DNA from: JAAXHF01 sp963665955
GTDB taxonomy: Bacteria; Desulfobacterota; Binatia; Bin18
Length of the DNA: 64,000 nucleotides
Assembly: GCA_965231765.1 (NCBI GenBank)
Contig: OZ246887.1
Location: forward strand, 4,092,001-4,156,000
Direction of reading: 5' to 3'
Shown here one piece after another: positions 51,433-59,979 of this stretch (the first letter of the stretch is position 1; the number at the start of each line of letters is the position of its first letter). A model generated the notes under the pieces. It saw only the letters and a list, made by a program, of their open reading frames with translations, searched no databases and was not told the DNA's origin. The position numbers were made by a program, and so were the translations under genes.

Positions 51433-53085
51433 ATGTACCTCGTCACAGCGGCACAAATGCGTGAACTCGACCGGCTCACGATCGAACAGTATGGCACGCC
51501 CGGCCATGTTTTAATGGAGCGGGCTGGAGCTGGGGCAACTGAGGCCCTGCTGACAGCTTTTCCGCATGTTCAAGCGCGCCGGACCAGTCGAGCACAATCA
51601 CCCGCTCGTGTCTTAGTCATTGCCGGGAAAGGCAATAATGGCGGCGATGGCTTTGTCATGGCTCGTTTACTCAAAAAAAAAGGCATCGCATGTGAGGTCG
51701 TGCTGGCCGCTAAACGGACCGATGTGAAAGGGGATGCACACCGAAACTTGCTGGCCTTCGTCCGGATGCGTGGCCGGGTCAACGAAGTGACACAGCTGGA
51801 CCAACTGACCGTGGTGGATAAGAAACTCAGGCAGGCCAGCCTCATCGTAGACGCTCTGTTCGGGACTGGCCTGAATGCTCCGGTACGTGGACTGCCCGCT
51901 GCGCTGATTGAGTTGATGAATGCGAGTGGCATCCCAATCCTCGCCGTGGATGTTCCGTCCGGTTTAGATGCAGATCGGGGAGTGCCACTCGGGACAGCGG
52001 TCCAGGCGGCTGTGACAATAAGCTTTGCCTACCCAAAATTGGGCCAGGTTGTCTATCCAGGCGTCCAGCTTGTCGGCCGTCTTGTGGTGATCGACATTGG
52101 GACCGCCGCTGAGGCCGTAGCTGAAGTTGATCCGCAGATAAAGCTGCTCCGCAGAGAAACGATGGGAGCACTGATACAGCCACGTCAGCCCGAAGCGCAT
52201 AAGGGCAGCTTTGGGCATCTCTTCATCTTAGCTGGAGCCCGAGGAAAAAGCGGCGCGGCACTCTTGGCCACGTCTGCCGCCTTACGGGTGGGAACTGGGC
52301 TCGTCACGCTTGGCGGTCCACAGTCACTACTACCCATATTTGCCTCAGCCCTACTGGAAGCAATGACCGTCCCGTTGCCTGAACGCGCAGATGGAAGCCT
52401 CCGTATGGTGCCAAAGGCGCTTGTCCAAATTCTTGACGTCCTTCAAGACCGGACGGCGATTACTTTTGGGCCGGGTATTGGTGTGTCTGCCGACACCATC
52501 AAACTCACCCGCTGGTTGCTGAAACATACACGCCAACCGCTGCTCATTGATGCTGATGGGCTCAACTGTGTGGCCACCGATCCAAGCATGCTAGGCCACG
52601 TGTCTTCGCCAGCTTCGCCAGTTGTCTTGACCCCCCATCCTGGTGAGATGGCCCGTCTGACTAAAACGAACACTGCCGAGGTCCAGGCAAATCGCCTTGA
52701 GATGGCGCAGACATTTGCCACGCAGTACCACTGTTATGTCGTTTTAAAAGGGGCGCGGACTGTTATTGCCGCCCCTGATGGTTGGACATGGATTAATCCG
52801 ACTGGCAACCCTGGTATGGCAAGTGGCGGAATGGGTGATGTCCTAGCTGGTGTCATCGGCGGACTGCTAGCCCAGGGATATGCCCCACACGAAGCGTGTC
52901 AGCTCGGAGTATTCTTGCATGGGACTGCCGGAGATCTCGCTGCCCAAGAGGTGGGAGAAATCGGTATGCTTGCCCGAGATGTGATTGAGCGGTTGCCGAG
53001 TGGATTGGGTGTCTTGCGTCAGGCGGCTCCTTCCAGTGAAAGTGTGGGAAAGCATGCGCAAATATGCGAAAGTGTACACGTGTAA
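51433..53085 (+). CDS. nnrDE: Bifunctional NAD(P)H-hydrate epimerase / ADP-dependent dehydratase
   Basis: A 550-residue fusion that repairs damaged NAD(P)H. Residues 1 to about 225 are the YjeF_N epimerase domain, with GKGNNGGDGFVMARLL and DALFGTGL. Residues about 245-525 are the ribokinase-like NnrD dehydratase with GSFGHLFILAGA, ITFGPGIG, DADGLN, LTPHPGEM and the signature NPTGNPGMASGGMGDVLAG. It starts 61 bases after glmM in the same operon and is followed directly by tsaE, a widespread gene order. Confidence 0.94.
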   Translation: MYLVTAAQMRELDRLTIEQYGTPGHVLMERAGAGATEALLTAFPHVQARRTSRAQSPARVLVIAGKGNNGGDGFVMARLLKKKGIACEVVLAAKRTDVKGDAHRNLLAFVRMRGRVNEVTQLDQLTVVDKKLRQASLIVDALFGTGLNAPVRGLPAALIELMNASGIPILAVDVPSGLDADRGVPLGTAVQAAVTISFAYPKLGQVVYPGVQLVGRLVVIDIGTAAEAVAEVDPQIKLLRRETMGALIQPRQPEAHKGSFGHLFILAGARGKSGAALLATSAALRVGTGLVTLGGPQSLLPIFASALLEAMTVPLPERADGSLRMVPKALVQILDVLQDRTAITFGPGIGVSADTIKLTRWLLKHTRQPLLIDADGLNCVATDPSMLGHVSSPASPVVLTPHPGEMARLTKTNTAEVQANRLEMAQTFATQYHCYVVLKGARTVIAAPDGWTWINPTGNPGMASGGMGDVLAGVIGGLLAQGYAPHEACQLGVFLHGTAGDLAAQEVGEIGMLARDVIERLPSGLGVLRQAAPSSESVGKHAQICESVHV

Positions 53086-53088
53086 TTG

Positions 53089-53574
53089 ATGCACTGTGAG
53101 GTCCGCACCACAACTGCTGAGGAAACCCAGCTGCTCGGCCAGCAGCTGGGCCGTTTACTTTTCCCTGGAGCCGTGATCGGCTTGGAAGGCGATCTGGGAG
53201 CCGGAAAAACGTGTTTGGTCAAAGGTATCGCCCTCGGCCTGGGTTTCGATGCAGATGAGGTTGCAAGTCCTACCTTTACTCTTATCGCTGAGCACTATAG
53301 GGAAGAGATCTCGCTCTACCATATTGATCTGTACCGTTTAGAAGGAGCTAATGCGGAAGAGTTGGGCGAAGATCTCGGCTTAGACGAGTATCTATTCGGT
53401 CAGGGGGTGACGGCGATTGAATGGTTCCAGTTTTTACCGGCTGGAATGATTGAAGCGTATCTGCTGATTGCCCTCTGTTTTGGCAGCGCTGACGAACGAA
53501 TTATTACCCTGACTGCGTATGGGCAGCCATACGAGCAAATCGTCCAGGCCCTGTATCCACAAAAAGTATGCTAA
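53089..53574 (+). CDS. tsaE: tRNA threonylcarbamoyladenosine biosynthesis ATPase TsaE
   Basis: A 161-residue P-loop protein. The Walker A GDLGAGKTCLVKGIA lies around residue 35-45, followed by ASPTFTL and IDLYRL, typical of TsaE, and EWFQFLPAG near the end. It binds TsaB/TsaD to support t6A37 formation on ANN-decoding tRNAs. ATG 53089 follows the nnrDE stop by 3 bases; a TTG at 53086 is an alternative. Its 3' end overlaps lysC by 7 bases. Confidence 0.92.
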   Translation: MHCEVRTTTAEETQLLGQQLGRLLFPGAVIGLEGDLGAGKTCLVKGIALGLGFDADEVASPTFTLIAEHYREEISLYHIDLYRLEGANAEELGEDLGLDEYLFGQGVTAIEWFQFLPAGMIEAYLLIALCFGSADERIITLTAYGQPYEQIVQALYPQKVC

Positions 53575-54782
53575 TTGTCCAAAAATATGGTGGAACCTCA
53601 GTCGGATCGGCCGAGCGGATCAAAGCCGTTGCGAAACGGGTGGCTGACACACACGCGGCCGGCCATCAGGTGGCAGTCGTTGTCTCAGCCATGAGCGGAG
53701 AAACCGACCGTCTGCTGGGGTTGGCGAAACAAGTCACAGCCCATCCTGAAGCCCGTGACAGCGATCTGCTAGTGTCTACCGGCGAACAAGTCACGGTTGC
53801 ACTGTTAAGTATGGCACTCAAAGAGATGGGCCATTCTACCCGATCACTCCTGGGGCACCAGGTGGAAATTTCGACTGATAGTGCATTTGGGCGGGCGCGG
53901 ATTAAACGGGTGAATGCCAAACGGCTGTCTGCCGCAGTCGAGCGCGGGCAGATCGTTGTTGTCGCCGGTTTCCAAGGCGTTGATTCTGAAGATAATATTA
54001 CGACGCTTGGACGTGGCGGGTCAGATACCTCAGCTGTCGCCATTGCCGCAGCCGCCAAGGCTGATATGTGTGAAATCTATACAGATGTTGATGGAGTGTA
54101 CACGGCTGACCCCCGCATCTGCCCCAACGCTCAGAAAATGGAGCGTATTTCCTACGACGAAATGCTCGAATTGGCCAGTCTTGGGGCCAAAGTCCTCCAA
54201 ATCCGTTCTGTCGAATTTGCCAAACGCTACCAAGTGCCAGTCCACGTCCGATCGACCTTTGTGCCGGACGAAGGCACGCTCTTAGTAGAAGAGGATCCCA
54301 GTATGGAAGAAGTCGAAGTTTCCGGGGTAACCTCGGATTTGAATCAAGCCAAAATTACCGTGCTGCATATACCAGATCGGCCTGGTTTGGCGGCCAAGCT
54401 GTTCACGCCTATCGCTAAGGATAATATTAGCGTAGACATGATCATCCAAAACGCGAGTGCCGAAGGATGGACTGACCTGACGTTTACCGTCACCCAAGAC
54501 GATGCGCCCAAAGCCCTCGCTCGCGTTGAGGCAGTAGCCAAAGACATTGAGGCGGATGGGGTGGCATTTGATCCCTATGTGGCCAAGGTTTCAATCGTTG
54601 GCCTCGGGATGCGCAGTCATGCTGGAGTCGCCTCACGGATGTTTGAAACCTTGGCTCGTGAGGGGATCAATGTCCAAATGATCTCAACTTCAGAGATAAA
54701 GATTTCAGTCGTGGTTGATGAACAGTCCCGCGAGCGAGCAGTGCGGGCTTTGCACAATGCCTTCATCCAGCCACAAAAATGA
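53568..54782 (+). CDS. lysC: Aspartate kinase
   Basis: A 404-residue aspartokinase with the amino-acid-kinase domain (VQKYGGTSVGSAERIK at the N-terminus, GRGGSDTSAVAIAAAA at about 145-160) and two C-terminal ACT domains (about 265-340 and 345-400) for lysine/threonine feedback. It phosphorylates aspartate for Lys, Met, Thr and diaminopimelate. It overlaps tsaE by 7 bases, indicating translational coupling. The single-chain form lacks the homoserine dehydrogenase fusion of ThrA. Confidence 0.94.
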   Translation: MLIVQKYGGTSVGSAERIKAVAKRVADTHAAGHQVAVVVSAMSGETDRLLGLAKQVTAHPEARDSDLLVSTGEQVTVALLSMALKEMGHSTRSLLGHQVEISTDSAFGRARIKRVNAKRLSAAVERGQIVVVAGFQGVDSEDNITTLGRGGSDTSAVAIAAAAKADMCEIYTDVDGVYTADPRICPNAQKMERISYDEMLELASLGAKVLQIRSVEFAKRYQVPVHVRSTFVPDEGTLLVEEDPSMEEVEVSGVTSDLNQAKITVLHIPDRPGLAAKLFTPIAKDNISVDMIIQNASAEGWTDLTFTVTQDDAPKALARVEAVAKDIEADGVAFDPYVAKVSIVGLGMRSHAGVASRMFETLAREGINVQMISTSEIKISVVVDEQSRERAVRALHNAFIQPQK

Positions 54783-54792
54783 AGTCATACTG

Positions 54793-56436
54793 ATGAAACG
54801 AATTGCTCTATACGATACCACTCTCCGTGATGGCTGCCAGTCTGAAGATGTGTCCTTCACCCTGGAAGATAAGCTGCTGATTGCCCAGAGACTGGACGAT
54901 TTTGGCATCAGCTATATTGAAGGCGGCTGGCCAGGCTCTAATCCGCGCGATGAAGAGTTTTTCAGTGCGATTCGAAAAACCTCCCTCAAACGGGCTAAGA
55001 TTGCTGCATTTGGTTCCACCCGACGGGCGAATATTGCGGCAGCCGATGACCTGAATATCAAGCTCCTGCTGCAAGCCGAAACCCCTGTTGTCACGATCGT
55101 TGGCAAGACCTGGGATTTGCATGTCCGGGATGATCTGCGGATTTCAAAAAAGGCCAATCTGGAAGTCATTGGTGACTCAATCGCCTATTTAAAACAGCGG
55201 GTTGATGAAGTCTTTTTTGATGCTGAGCACTTTTTTGACGGTTATAAGGCCAATCCTGAGTACACCTTGGAATGTCTGAAAGTCGCGGCACAGGCGGGAG
55301 CTGACGTCTTGGTACTCTGTGATACGCGTGGGGGCAGTATGCCGCACGAGATTCGTGCGGCTATGCGAGCGGCCACTCAGCTTGGCACGAAGTTTAGTAC
55401 GAATTTTGGCATTCACTGTCATAACGATTGTGAATTGGCCGTTGCCAACTCGCTCGCCGGAGTGGAAGGTGGCGCCAGCCAAGTGCAGGGCACGATGAAC
55501 GGTTTTGGGGAACGCTGTGGCAACGCCAACCTGTGCTCAGTCGTCCCGAATTTACAGCTCAAATTTGGCTATCAGTGTGTCAGTCCGACGCAGCTCAAAA
55601 AACTGCCGACGGTATCCCGTATTGTATACGAACTGGCCAATATTGAGCCGCAGAAGCGCCAGGCTTATGTTGGCGCTAGCGCATTTGCCCATAAGGGCGG
55701 GCTGCATGTTGCAGCCGTGCAAAAAAACAGCAAAACCTACGAACACATTGACCCTGAATTGATCGGTAACTATCGGCGCGTCTTGGTCTCTGACCTGTCG
55801 GGCCGCAGCAATGTTATCTACAAAGCTAAGCAATTTGGGCTTGATGTGGACAACACTGACCCTGCTGTCAAAACGATTTTACAAGAGGTCAAACAGCTCG
55901 AGAGTGCCGGCTTCCAATATGAGGGCGCCGACGCGTCGTTTGAGCTGCTGATGCAAAAAGCCTTAAACGGTAAAGTCCGGCATTTCCGTTTGATTGGTTT
56001 TCGGGTGATCGATGAGAAACGCAAAGAAGACGACCCGCCTTTATCCGAAGCGACGATCATGATCGAAGGGCCGGACGGTGCTGTCGAGCATACGGCTGCC
56101 CAGGGAAATGGGCCGATAAATGCGCTCGACTGTGCCTTGCGCAAAGCCCTGACAAAATTCTACCCGCAATTAGAAACGATGGAGCTGCTCGACTATAAAG
56201 TCCGGGTACTGGGTGGAGATGGTGGAACCGGTGCGACGGTACGGGTCTTGATTGAATCTGGCGACGAACACAGTAAATGGGGCACCGTTGGTGTATCACC
56301 CAACGTCATTGAAGCCAGCTGGCAAGCTCTGGTCGATAGCATTGAGTACAAATTGTACAAAGATAAAAAAATCAAGGGTAAACGCGCTCTCATTGATGCC
56401 CACGCGGCTCCCCCGTCTCGGGCACGGACATACTGA
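54793..56436 (+). CDS. cimA: (R)-citramalate synthase
   Basis: A 547-residue protein of the isopropylmalate/citramalate synthase family. The catalytic DTTLRDGCQSEDVSFT opens the barrel, with GGWPGSNPRD, TFGIHCHNDCELAVANSLAG (metal-binding HxH) and the C-terminal LeuA dimer/regulatory domain. The length and the GWPGSNPKD-like motif match CimA rather than LeuA. It condenses acetyl-CoA and pyruvate for a threonine-independent isoleucine route. ATG 54793 is 10 bases after the lysC stop; a GTCATACTG stretch precedes it. Confidence 0.9.
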   Translation: MKRIALYDTTLRDGCQSEDVSFTLEDKLLIAQRLDDFGISYIEGGWPGSNPRDEEFFSAIRKTSLKRAKIAAFGSTRRANIAAADDLNIKLLLQAETPVVTIVGKTWDLHVRDDLRISKKANLEVIGDSIAYLKQRVDEVFFDAEHFFDGYKANPEYTLECLKVAAQAGADVLVLCDTRGGSMPHEIRAAMRAATQLGTKFSTNFGIHCHNDCELAVANSLAGVEGGASQVQGTMNGFGERCGNANLCSVVPNLQLKFGYQCVSPTQLKKLPTVSRIVYELANIEPQKRQAYVGASAFAHKGGLHVAAVQKNSKTYEHIDPELIGNYRRVLVSDLSGRSNVIYKAKQFGLDVDNTDPAVKTILQEVKQLESAGFQYEGADASFELLMQKALNGKVRHFRLIGFRVIDEKRKEDDPPLSEATIMIEGPDGAVEHTAAQGNGPINALDCALRKALTKFYPQLETMELLDYKVRVLGGDGGTGATVRVLIESGDEHSKWGTVGVSPNVIEASWQALVDSIEYKLYKDKKIKGKRALIDAHAAPPSRARTY

Positions 56437-56449
56437 AGGCGTTCAAGTT

Positions 56450-56471
56450 CCCTCTCCCTCCAGGGAGAGGG
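56450..56471. other. Inverted repeat after cimA
   Basis: The ten bases 56450-56459 pair with 56462-56471, so the real loop must open part of the stem. It lies 13 bases after the cimA stop and is followed by a short A-rich run, not T-rich. It may act as a terminator for the cdaA-cimA operon, or be a REP-like repeat. The remaining gap to 56670 shows no gene. Confidence 0.5.
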
Positions 56472-56670
56472 AGAAAACAACTCTCCGCCAAGGGCCAAAA
56501 CCACAACTCTCCGTTTGAGCTTGGACTATCTCTCCTCCTCTTCTCCGTTATTTTTTATGTTTCTTGTCTTGTTTGTGCGTGCAACGCGTGACCTGGCATT
56601 GCGTTTCTGTTAAAGTTAAAGGAGAACATCAATAAATAAAAGTCAAATATAAGCAAATTAAGGAGAATTG

Positions 56671-57252
56671 ATGATTCGCCGTGCGTACGACTGGGTTCTC
56701 GGCTGGGCTGACCATCCGTATGGGAATGTCGCCTTGTTTGGGATTGCCTTTGCCGAGTCGTCCTTCTTTCTCATTCCGCCAGATGTGTTGTTGATGGTGC
56801 TGGCCTTAGGCAAAACACAGGCGGCTTTCCGGTTTGCCTTGATCTGTTCGGTTGGGTCTGTCGTGGGTGGTATTGCTGGTTATCTGATTGGTTGGCAGCT
56901 GATGGAATCCGTCGGACAGCCGATCCTTGAATTGTACAATGCCCAGGGAAAATTTGCCGATGTCCAGCAGCAGTTTCTAGACTATGGCGGCTGGGCGGTG
57001 GCGATTGCCGGCTTTACGCCGATTCCTTACAAAGTCTTTACTATCGCTTCTGGAGCTGCTCAGCTGTCGTTTTCGACCTTTGTGATTGCCTCAGTCCTAA
57101 GCCGATCGGCCCGCTTTTTTCTGATCAGCGGACTGATTTATTATTTTGGTCCAACCATTAAGGCGTTTATTGACAAATACTTCAACATCCTGACAATAGT
57201 CTTTACGGTCCTGGTGCTGCTCGGGTTTCTTGTCATTGGGTGGTATGGGTAG
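56671..57252 (+). CDS. VTT-domain (DedA/YqaA-like) membrane protein
   Basis: A 193-residue membrane protein of the SNARE-associated/VTT family. The pattern AFAESSFFLIPPDVLLMVLALG is the re-entrant loop region, followed by GIAGYLIGW, a GFTPIPYKVFTIASGAA signature, and a C-terminal transmembrane helix. Members act in lipid scrambling and membrane potential maintenance. AAGGAGAATTG precedes ATG 56671. The next gene starts 9 bases after its stop, suggesting cotranscription. Confidence 0.85.
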   Translation: MIRRAYDWVLGWADHPYGNVALFGIAFAESSFFLIPPDVLLMVLALGKTQAAFRFALICSVGSVVGGIAGYLIGWQLMESVGQPILELYNAQGKFADVQQQFLDYGGWAVAIAGFTPIPYKVFTIASGAAQLSFSTFVIASVLSRSARFFLISGLIYYFGPTIKAFIDKYFNILTIVFTVLVLLGFLVIGWYG

Positions 57253-57261
57253 GAGAGGGGA

Positions 57262-58068
57262 GTGGTGGTGCGGAGGCGGGGATACATCTGGCTTGGGCTT
57301 GTCCTAGTAGTGTGTGGAGTTTCGTCTGCGTGCTCACGCGGAGTGAAGCAGCTGAGCCACACGGTACGCCCAGGCGAAACCTTGTCTGAAATTGGGGTGC
57401 AGTACGGTATCCCTTTTCGAGAAATTGCCCGTCTCAACAAAATTGCTAATCCGAATAAGATCCTGATTGGTCAACAGCTGCGCATTCCGCATGGTGGAGA
57501 AGAGGAGCTAAACCGGCGTACCTCGGTCCGGAAACTCGCGGCTGAAAGACAGCCCCGCCTCCGGCGTCTCGCTCGGTCTCGATCTGGCCGACGATTGCCG
57601 AAACTGTCCGCATCTCTGCCAAAAAGCCCTGCCCGCCGTCGCAAAGAACCGGCCCGCCTACCGCTGCCTGAAGGCAATGGCCGTTTTATCTGGCCAGCCG
57701 CAGGAACATTGACCTCGCAATACGGTCCGCGTAACAAAAGCCATCACGATGGGATTGATATTTCCGCCCCAATTGGCACGCCAGTCGTGGCCGCAGCTTC
57801 TGGTGAGGTCATCTACAGTGGCGTGTTGCGGGGCTACGGTAAGGTTATTATTATGCGGCACGGTAAGGGCTACGCCTCGGTGTATGCGCACAACAGGGCC
57901 AATCACGTCAAACAGGGCCAAGTGGTCAAACAGGGCCAGAAGCTTGCCGAAATCGGGAAGACCGGGCGGGCAACCGGTCCCAACTTGCATTTTGAGATTC
58001 GCCGCAATAATAAAGCCCAGAATCCTCTCAAATTTTTACCCCCTCATCGTCGGGTCGTGAGACGATGA
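57262..58068 (+). CDS. LysM and M23-peptidase (NlpD/LytM-like) lipoprotein
   Basis: A 268-residue envelope protein. The signal sequence ends in SACS (C24, a marginal lipobox), followed by a LysM repeat (about 35-78, TVRPGETLSEIGVQYGIPFREIARLN). An arginine-rich linker (80-135) leads to an M23 zinc-endopeptidase domain with GPRNKSHHDGIDIS (zinc ligands H and D) and the LHFEIR motif. It is intact and probably cleaves or regulates cleavage of peptidoglycan during division. Three consecutive GTGs (57262, 57265, 57268) could start translation after AGGAGAGGGG. Confidence 0.85.
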   Translation: MVVRRRGYIWLGLVLVVCGVSSACSRGVKQLSHTVRPGETLSEIGVQYGIPFREIARLNKIANPNKILIGQQLRIPHGGEEELNRRTSVRKLAAERQPRLRRLARSRSGRRLPKLSASLPKSPARRRKEPARLPLPEGNGRFIWPAAGTLTSQYGPRNKSHHDGIDISAPIGTPVVAAASGEVIYSGVLRGYGKVIIMRHGKGYASVYAHNRANHVKQGQVVKQGQKLAEIGKTGRATGPNLHFEIRRNNKAQNPLKFLPPHRRVVRR

Positions 58069-58089
58069 AGTGCAGCGCTGGAGACTGCT

Positions 58090-58605
58090 ATGCGCGATCT
58101 TAAATCGTATATTCGAGATATCCCAGATTTTCCCAAACCAGGTATTCTGTTTCGTGACATCACCCCGTTGCTAGCTAATGGTCCAGCCTGGCGCGAGTGT
58201 GTTGATCGTTTCGCCGAGCGCTATAGGGACCGAGTCGATATTGTACTCGGCATTGAATCGCGCGGTTTCATCATCGGCGCGTCGCTGGCCTATGCCTTAG
58301 GCTGTGGTATGGGAGTGATCCGCAAACCTGGCAAGCTGCCCGCTGCGACGTTCAGCGCCGACTACGAGCTGGAATACGGCACCGATTCGATTGAAATGCA
58401 CCAGGACGCTTTCTCGGCTGGCAGTCGCGTCTTGCTGGTCGATGACCTCTTAGCCACCGGCGGCACCGCCCAGGCTGCGCTCCAGTTGATTCAACTACTT
58501 CAGGGCAACGTAGTTGAAGCTGCTTTTCTGATTGAACTGTCTGCCTTGAGTGGTCGCCAGCGCCTAGCGCCGTGTGACGTGTTTGCGCTGATGCAATACG
58601 AATAG
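58090..58605 (+). CDS. apt: Adenine phosphoribosyltransferase
   Basis: A 171-residue protein, the usual Apt length. Motifs are IPDFPKPGILFRDITPLL at the N-terminus, GIESRGFI and the PRPP-binding VLLVDDLLATGGTAQA. It salvages adenine to AMP. It starts 21 bases after the peptidase gene stop and probably shares its transcript. Confidence 0.94.
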   Translation: MRDLKSYIRDIPDFPKPGILFRDITPLLANGPAWRECVDRFAERYRDRVDIVLGIESRGFIIGASLAYALGCGMGVIRKPGKLPAATFSADYELEYGTDSIEMHQDAFSAGSRVLLVDDLLATGGTAQAALQLIQLLQGNVVEAAFLIELSALSGRQRLAPCDVFALMQYE

Positions 58606-58657
58606 GCGTACGTGTAAAACTGCGCAGGTCTTTCAAATAAACACTCCAGGGTTGATC

Positions 58658-58789
58658 TTAAAAAACTGACCAATCTGCCTGCAACAGGTCAAGCAGTCGG
58701 TTCTCCTCTGGGGTCAACTGCTCTTCCTCTTTTGCCATGAGTGTCTCGACTTCAGCAACAAGCCGCTCATAACTCTTCTGGCGTACGAA
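58658..58789 (-). pseudogene. Remnant of a HigA-like/small antitoxin gene
   Basis: The minus-strand frame reads YERLVAEVETLMAKEEEQLTPEENRLLDLLQ and ends at TAA 58658. This resembles the mid-region of HigA-type antitoxins (..LLAEVEKLM.K.E.LTPEEDALLELL..). No start codon precedes the family-like part except an internal ATG giving 26 residues, and the frame is closed just upstream by a stop within the 3' end of the methyltransferase gene. It is likely a truncated fragment. The overlap with the methyltransferase is out of frame. Confidence 0.42.
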
Positions 58790-59822
58790 TTTTCAACGGG
58801 AGAACCTTCCCCTCTACAACTTCGTCATCGAAGGTTTTTCCGACGCCATACCAGCTTTGTATACCCCGAGGACGTAGCGCGTTCAGCTGGGCAATGTGGG
58901 TTGGAGTTGTCCGACAACAGCCCCCGATCAACGCCGCTCCAGCTTGACGCCATGTCTGACTGGCCGTCGCAAAGTCGGTAGACAGAGGGGAGGCTCCCCA
59001 CTGCTGTGTCTCTGCATCATAGATTTCACCAGAATTTGGGTAAACGATAACCGGTTTGGTTGTAACCCGGCGGACTGCCGCAATCAGGGGCAACACATAC
59101 TGCGGTAGGGTGCAGTTGGTGCCCAGCGCGACCACTTGAGGATTGTCAACAAAAGGGGCAATGGCTTCGGCCAGCAGCGTGTCGTCGTTGATATGTTGCG
59201 CATCGCGACAGCTAAAACTCACCCAGGCGAACCGTTCTGGGGTTTCCGCCAACAAACGGGCTAAAGCGCGTGCCTCAACCGCAGAAGGAATCGTTTCGCA
59301 AGCGAGTAGGTCTGCTTGGGTAGCGGCTAAGAGCTGCCAGCGCCGTCGATGAAACGCGACCAGTTCGTCTTCGCTCAGGCCGTAGTTGCCCGTGTATTCA
59401 GACCCGTCGGCAAGATATGCGCCGTAGGGACCGATACTGGCCGCAACAAGCGGGTGAAGGCGGCCGGTGTGATGTTCTGTGTTCGCCCAAAACACGTCAC
59501 GCGCAGTTACGGCCAGCTCGACTGATTTACAGAGCAGGTCAATGGCCTGCGTCTGGCTATAGCCGTGTTGAAGAAAACCAGGGATGCTGGCCTGATAGCT
59601 GGCTGTGATAATGCAGTCCGCCCCGGCCTCCAGATAGTCTGCATGGACTTGTTGGATAGCTTCCGGAGCAGCGTGTAGTAGGCGGGCGGACCACAGCCCA
59701 TCGCCCAGCTGGTAACCCCGCGCTTCGAGCGCGGTTGCCAGCCCACCGTCCAGGACGAGGACGCCGTCGCGTTCTAAGAAGGGAGTGAGCGGTGAGCGTG
59801 GATCGGAGGGGACCGGTTGCAT
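58767..59822 (-). CDS. Homocysteine S-methyltransferase
   Basis: A 351-residue protein of the Pfam S-methyl-transferase family (MmuM-like). It has DGGLATALEARGYQL, then the zinc-binding cysteines in ALGTNCTLPQYV and IGGCCRTTPTHI. It methylates homocysteine from S-methylmethionine, SAM or betaine. The C-terminal end continues into the neighbouring antitoxin remnant region on the same strand. Start ATG at 59822 with no strong ribosome site. Confidence 0.88.
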   Translation of the reverse strand: MQPVPSDPRSPLTPFLERDGVLVLDGGLATALEARGYQLGDGLWSARLLHAAPEAIQQVHADYLEAGADCIITASYQASIPGFLQHGYSQTQAIDLLCKSVELAVTARDVFWANTEHHTGRLHPLVAASIGPYGAYLADGSEYTGNYGLSEDELVAFHRRRWQLLAATQADLLACETIPSAVEARALARLLAETPERFAWVSFSCRDAQHINDDTLLAEAIAPFVDNPQVVALGTNCTLPQYVLPLIAAVRRVTTKPVIVYPNSGEIYDAETQQWGASPLSTDFATASQTWRQAGAALIGGCCRTTPTHIAQLNALRPRGIQSWYGVGKTFDDEVVEGKVLPLKIRTPEEL

Positions 59823-59979
59823 AAACGAAAGAGTCCTTCTGCACGATTCTGTTCTCTGATCTGTTGATTACGCAACGTACCGATTAACACGGATCAAGAA
59901 ATCAGTATCGGAAAAGAATTAGAGCATCTTCATCCACGAGGCAATCTCTCGCGCCGCAAGTTTCTTGATCACGTGTCAC

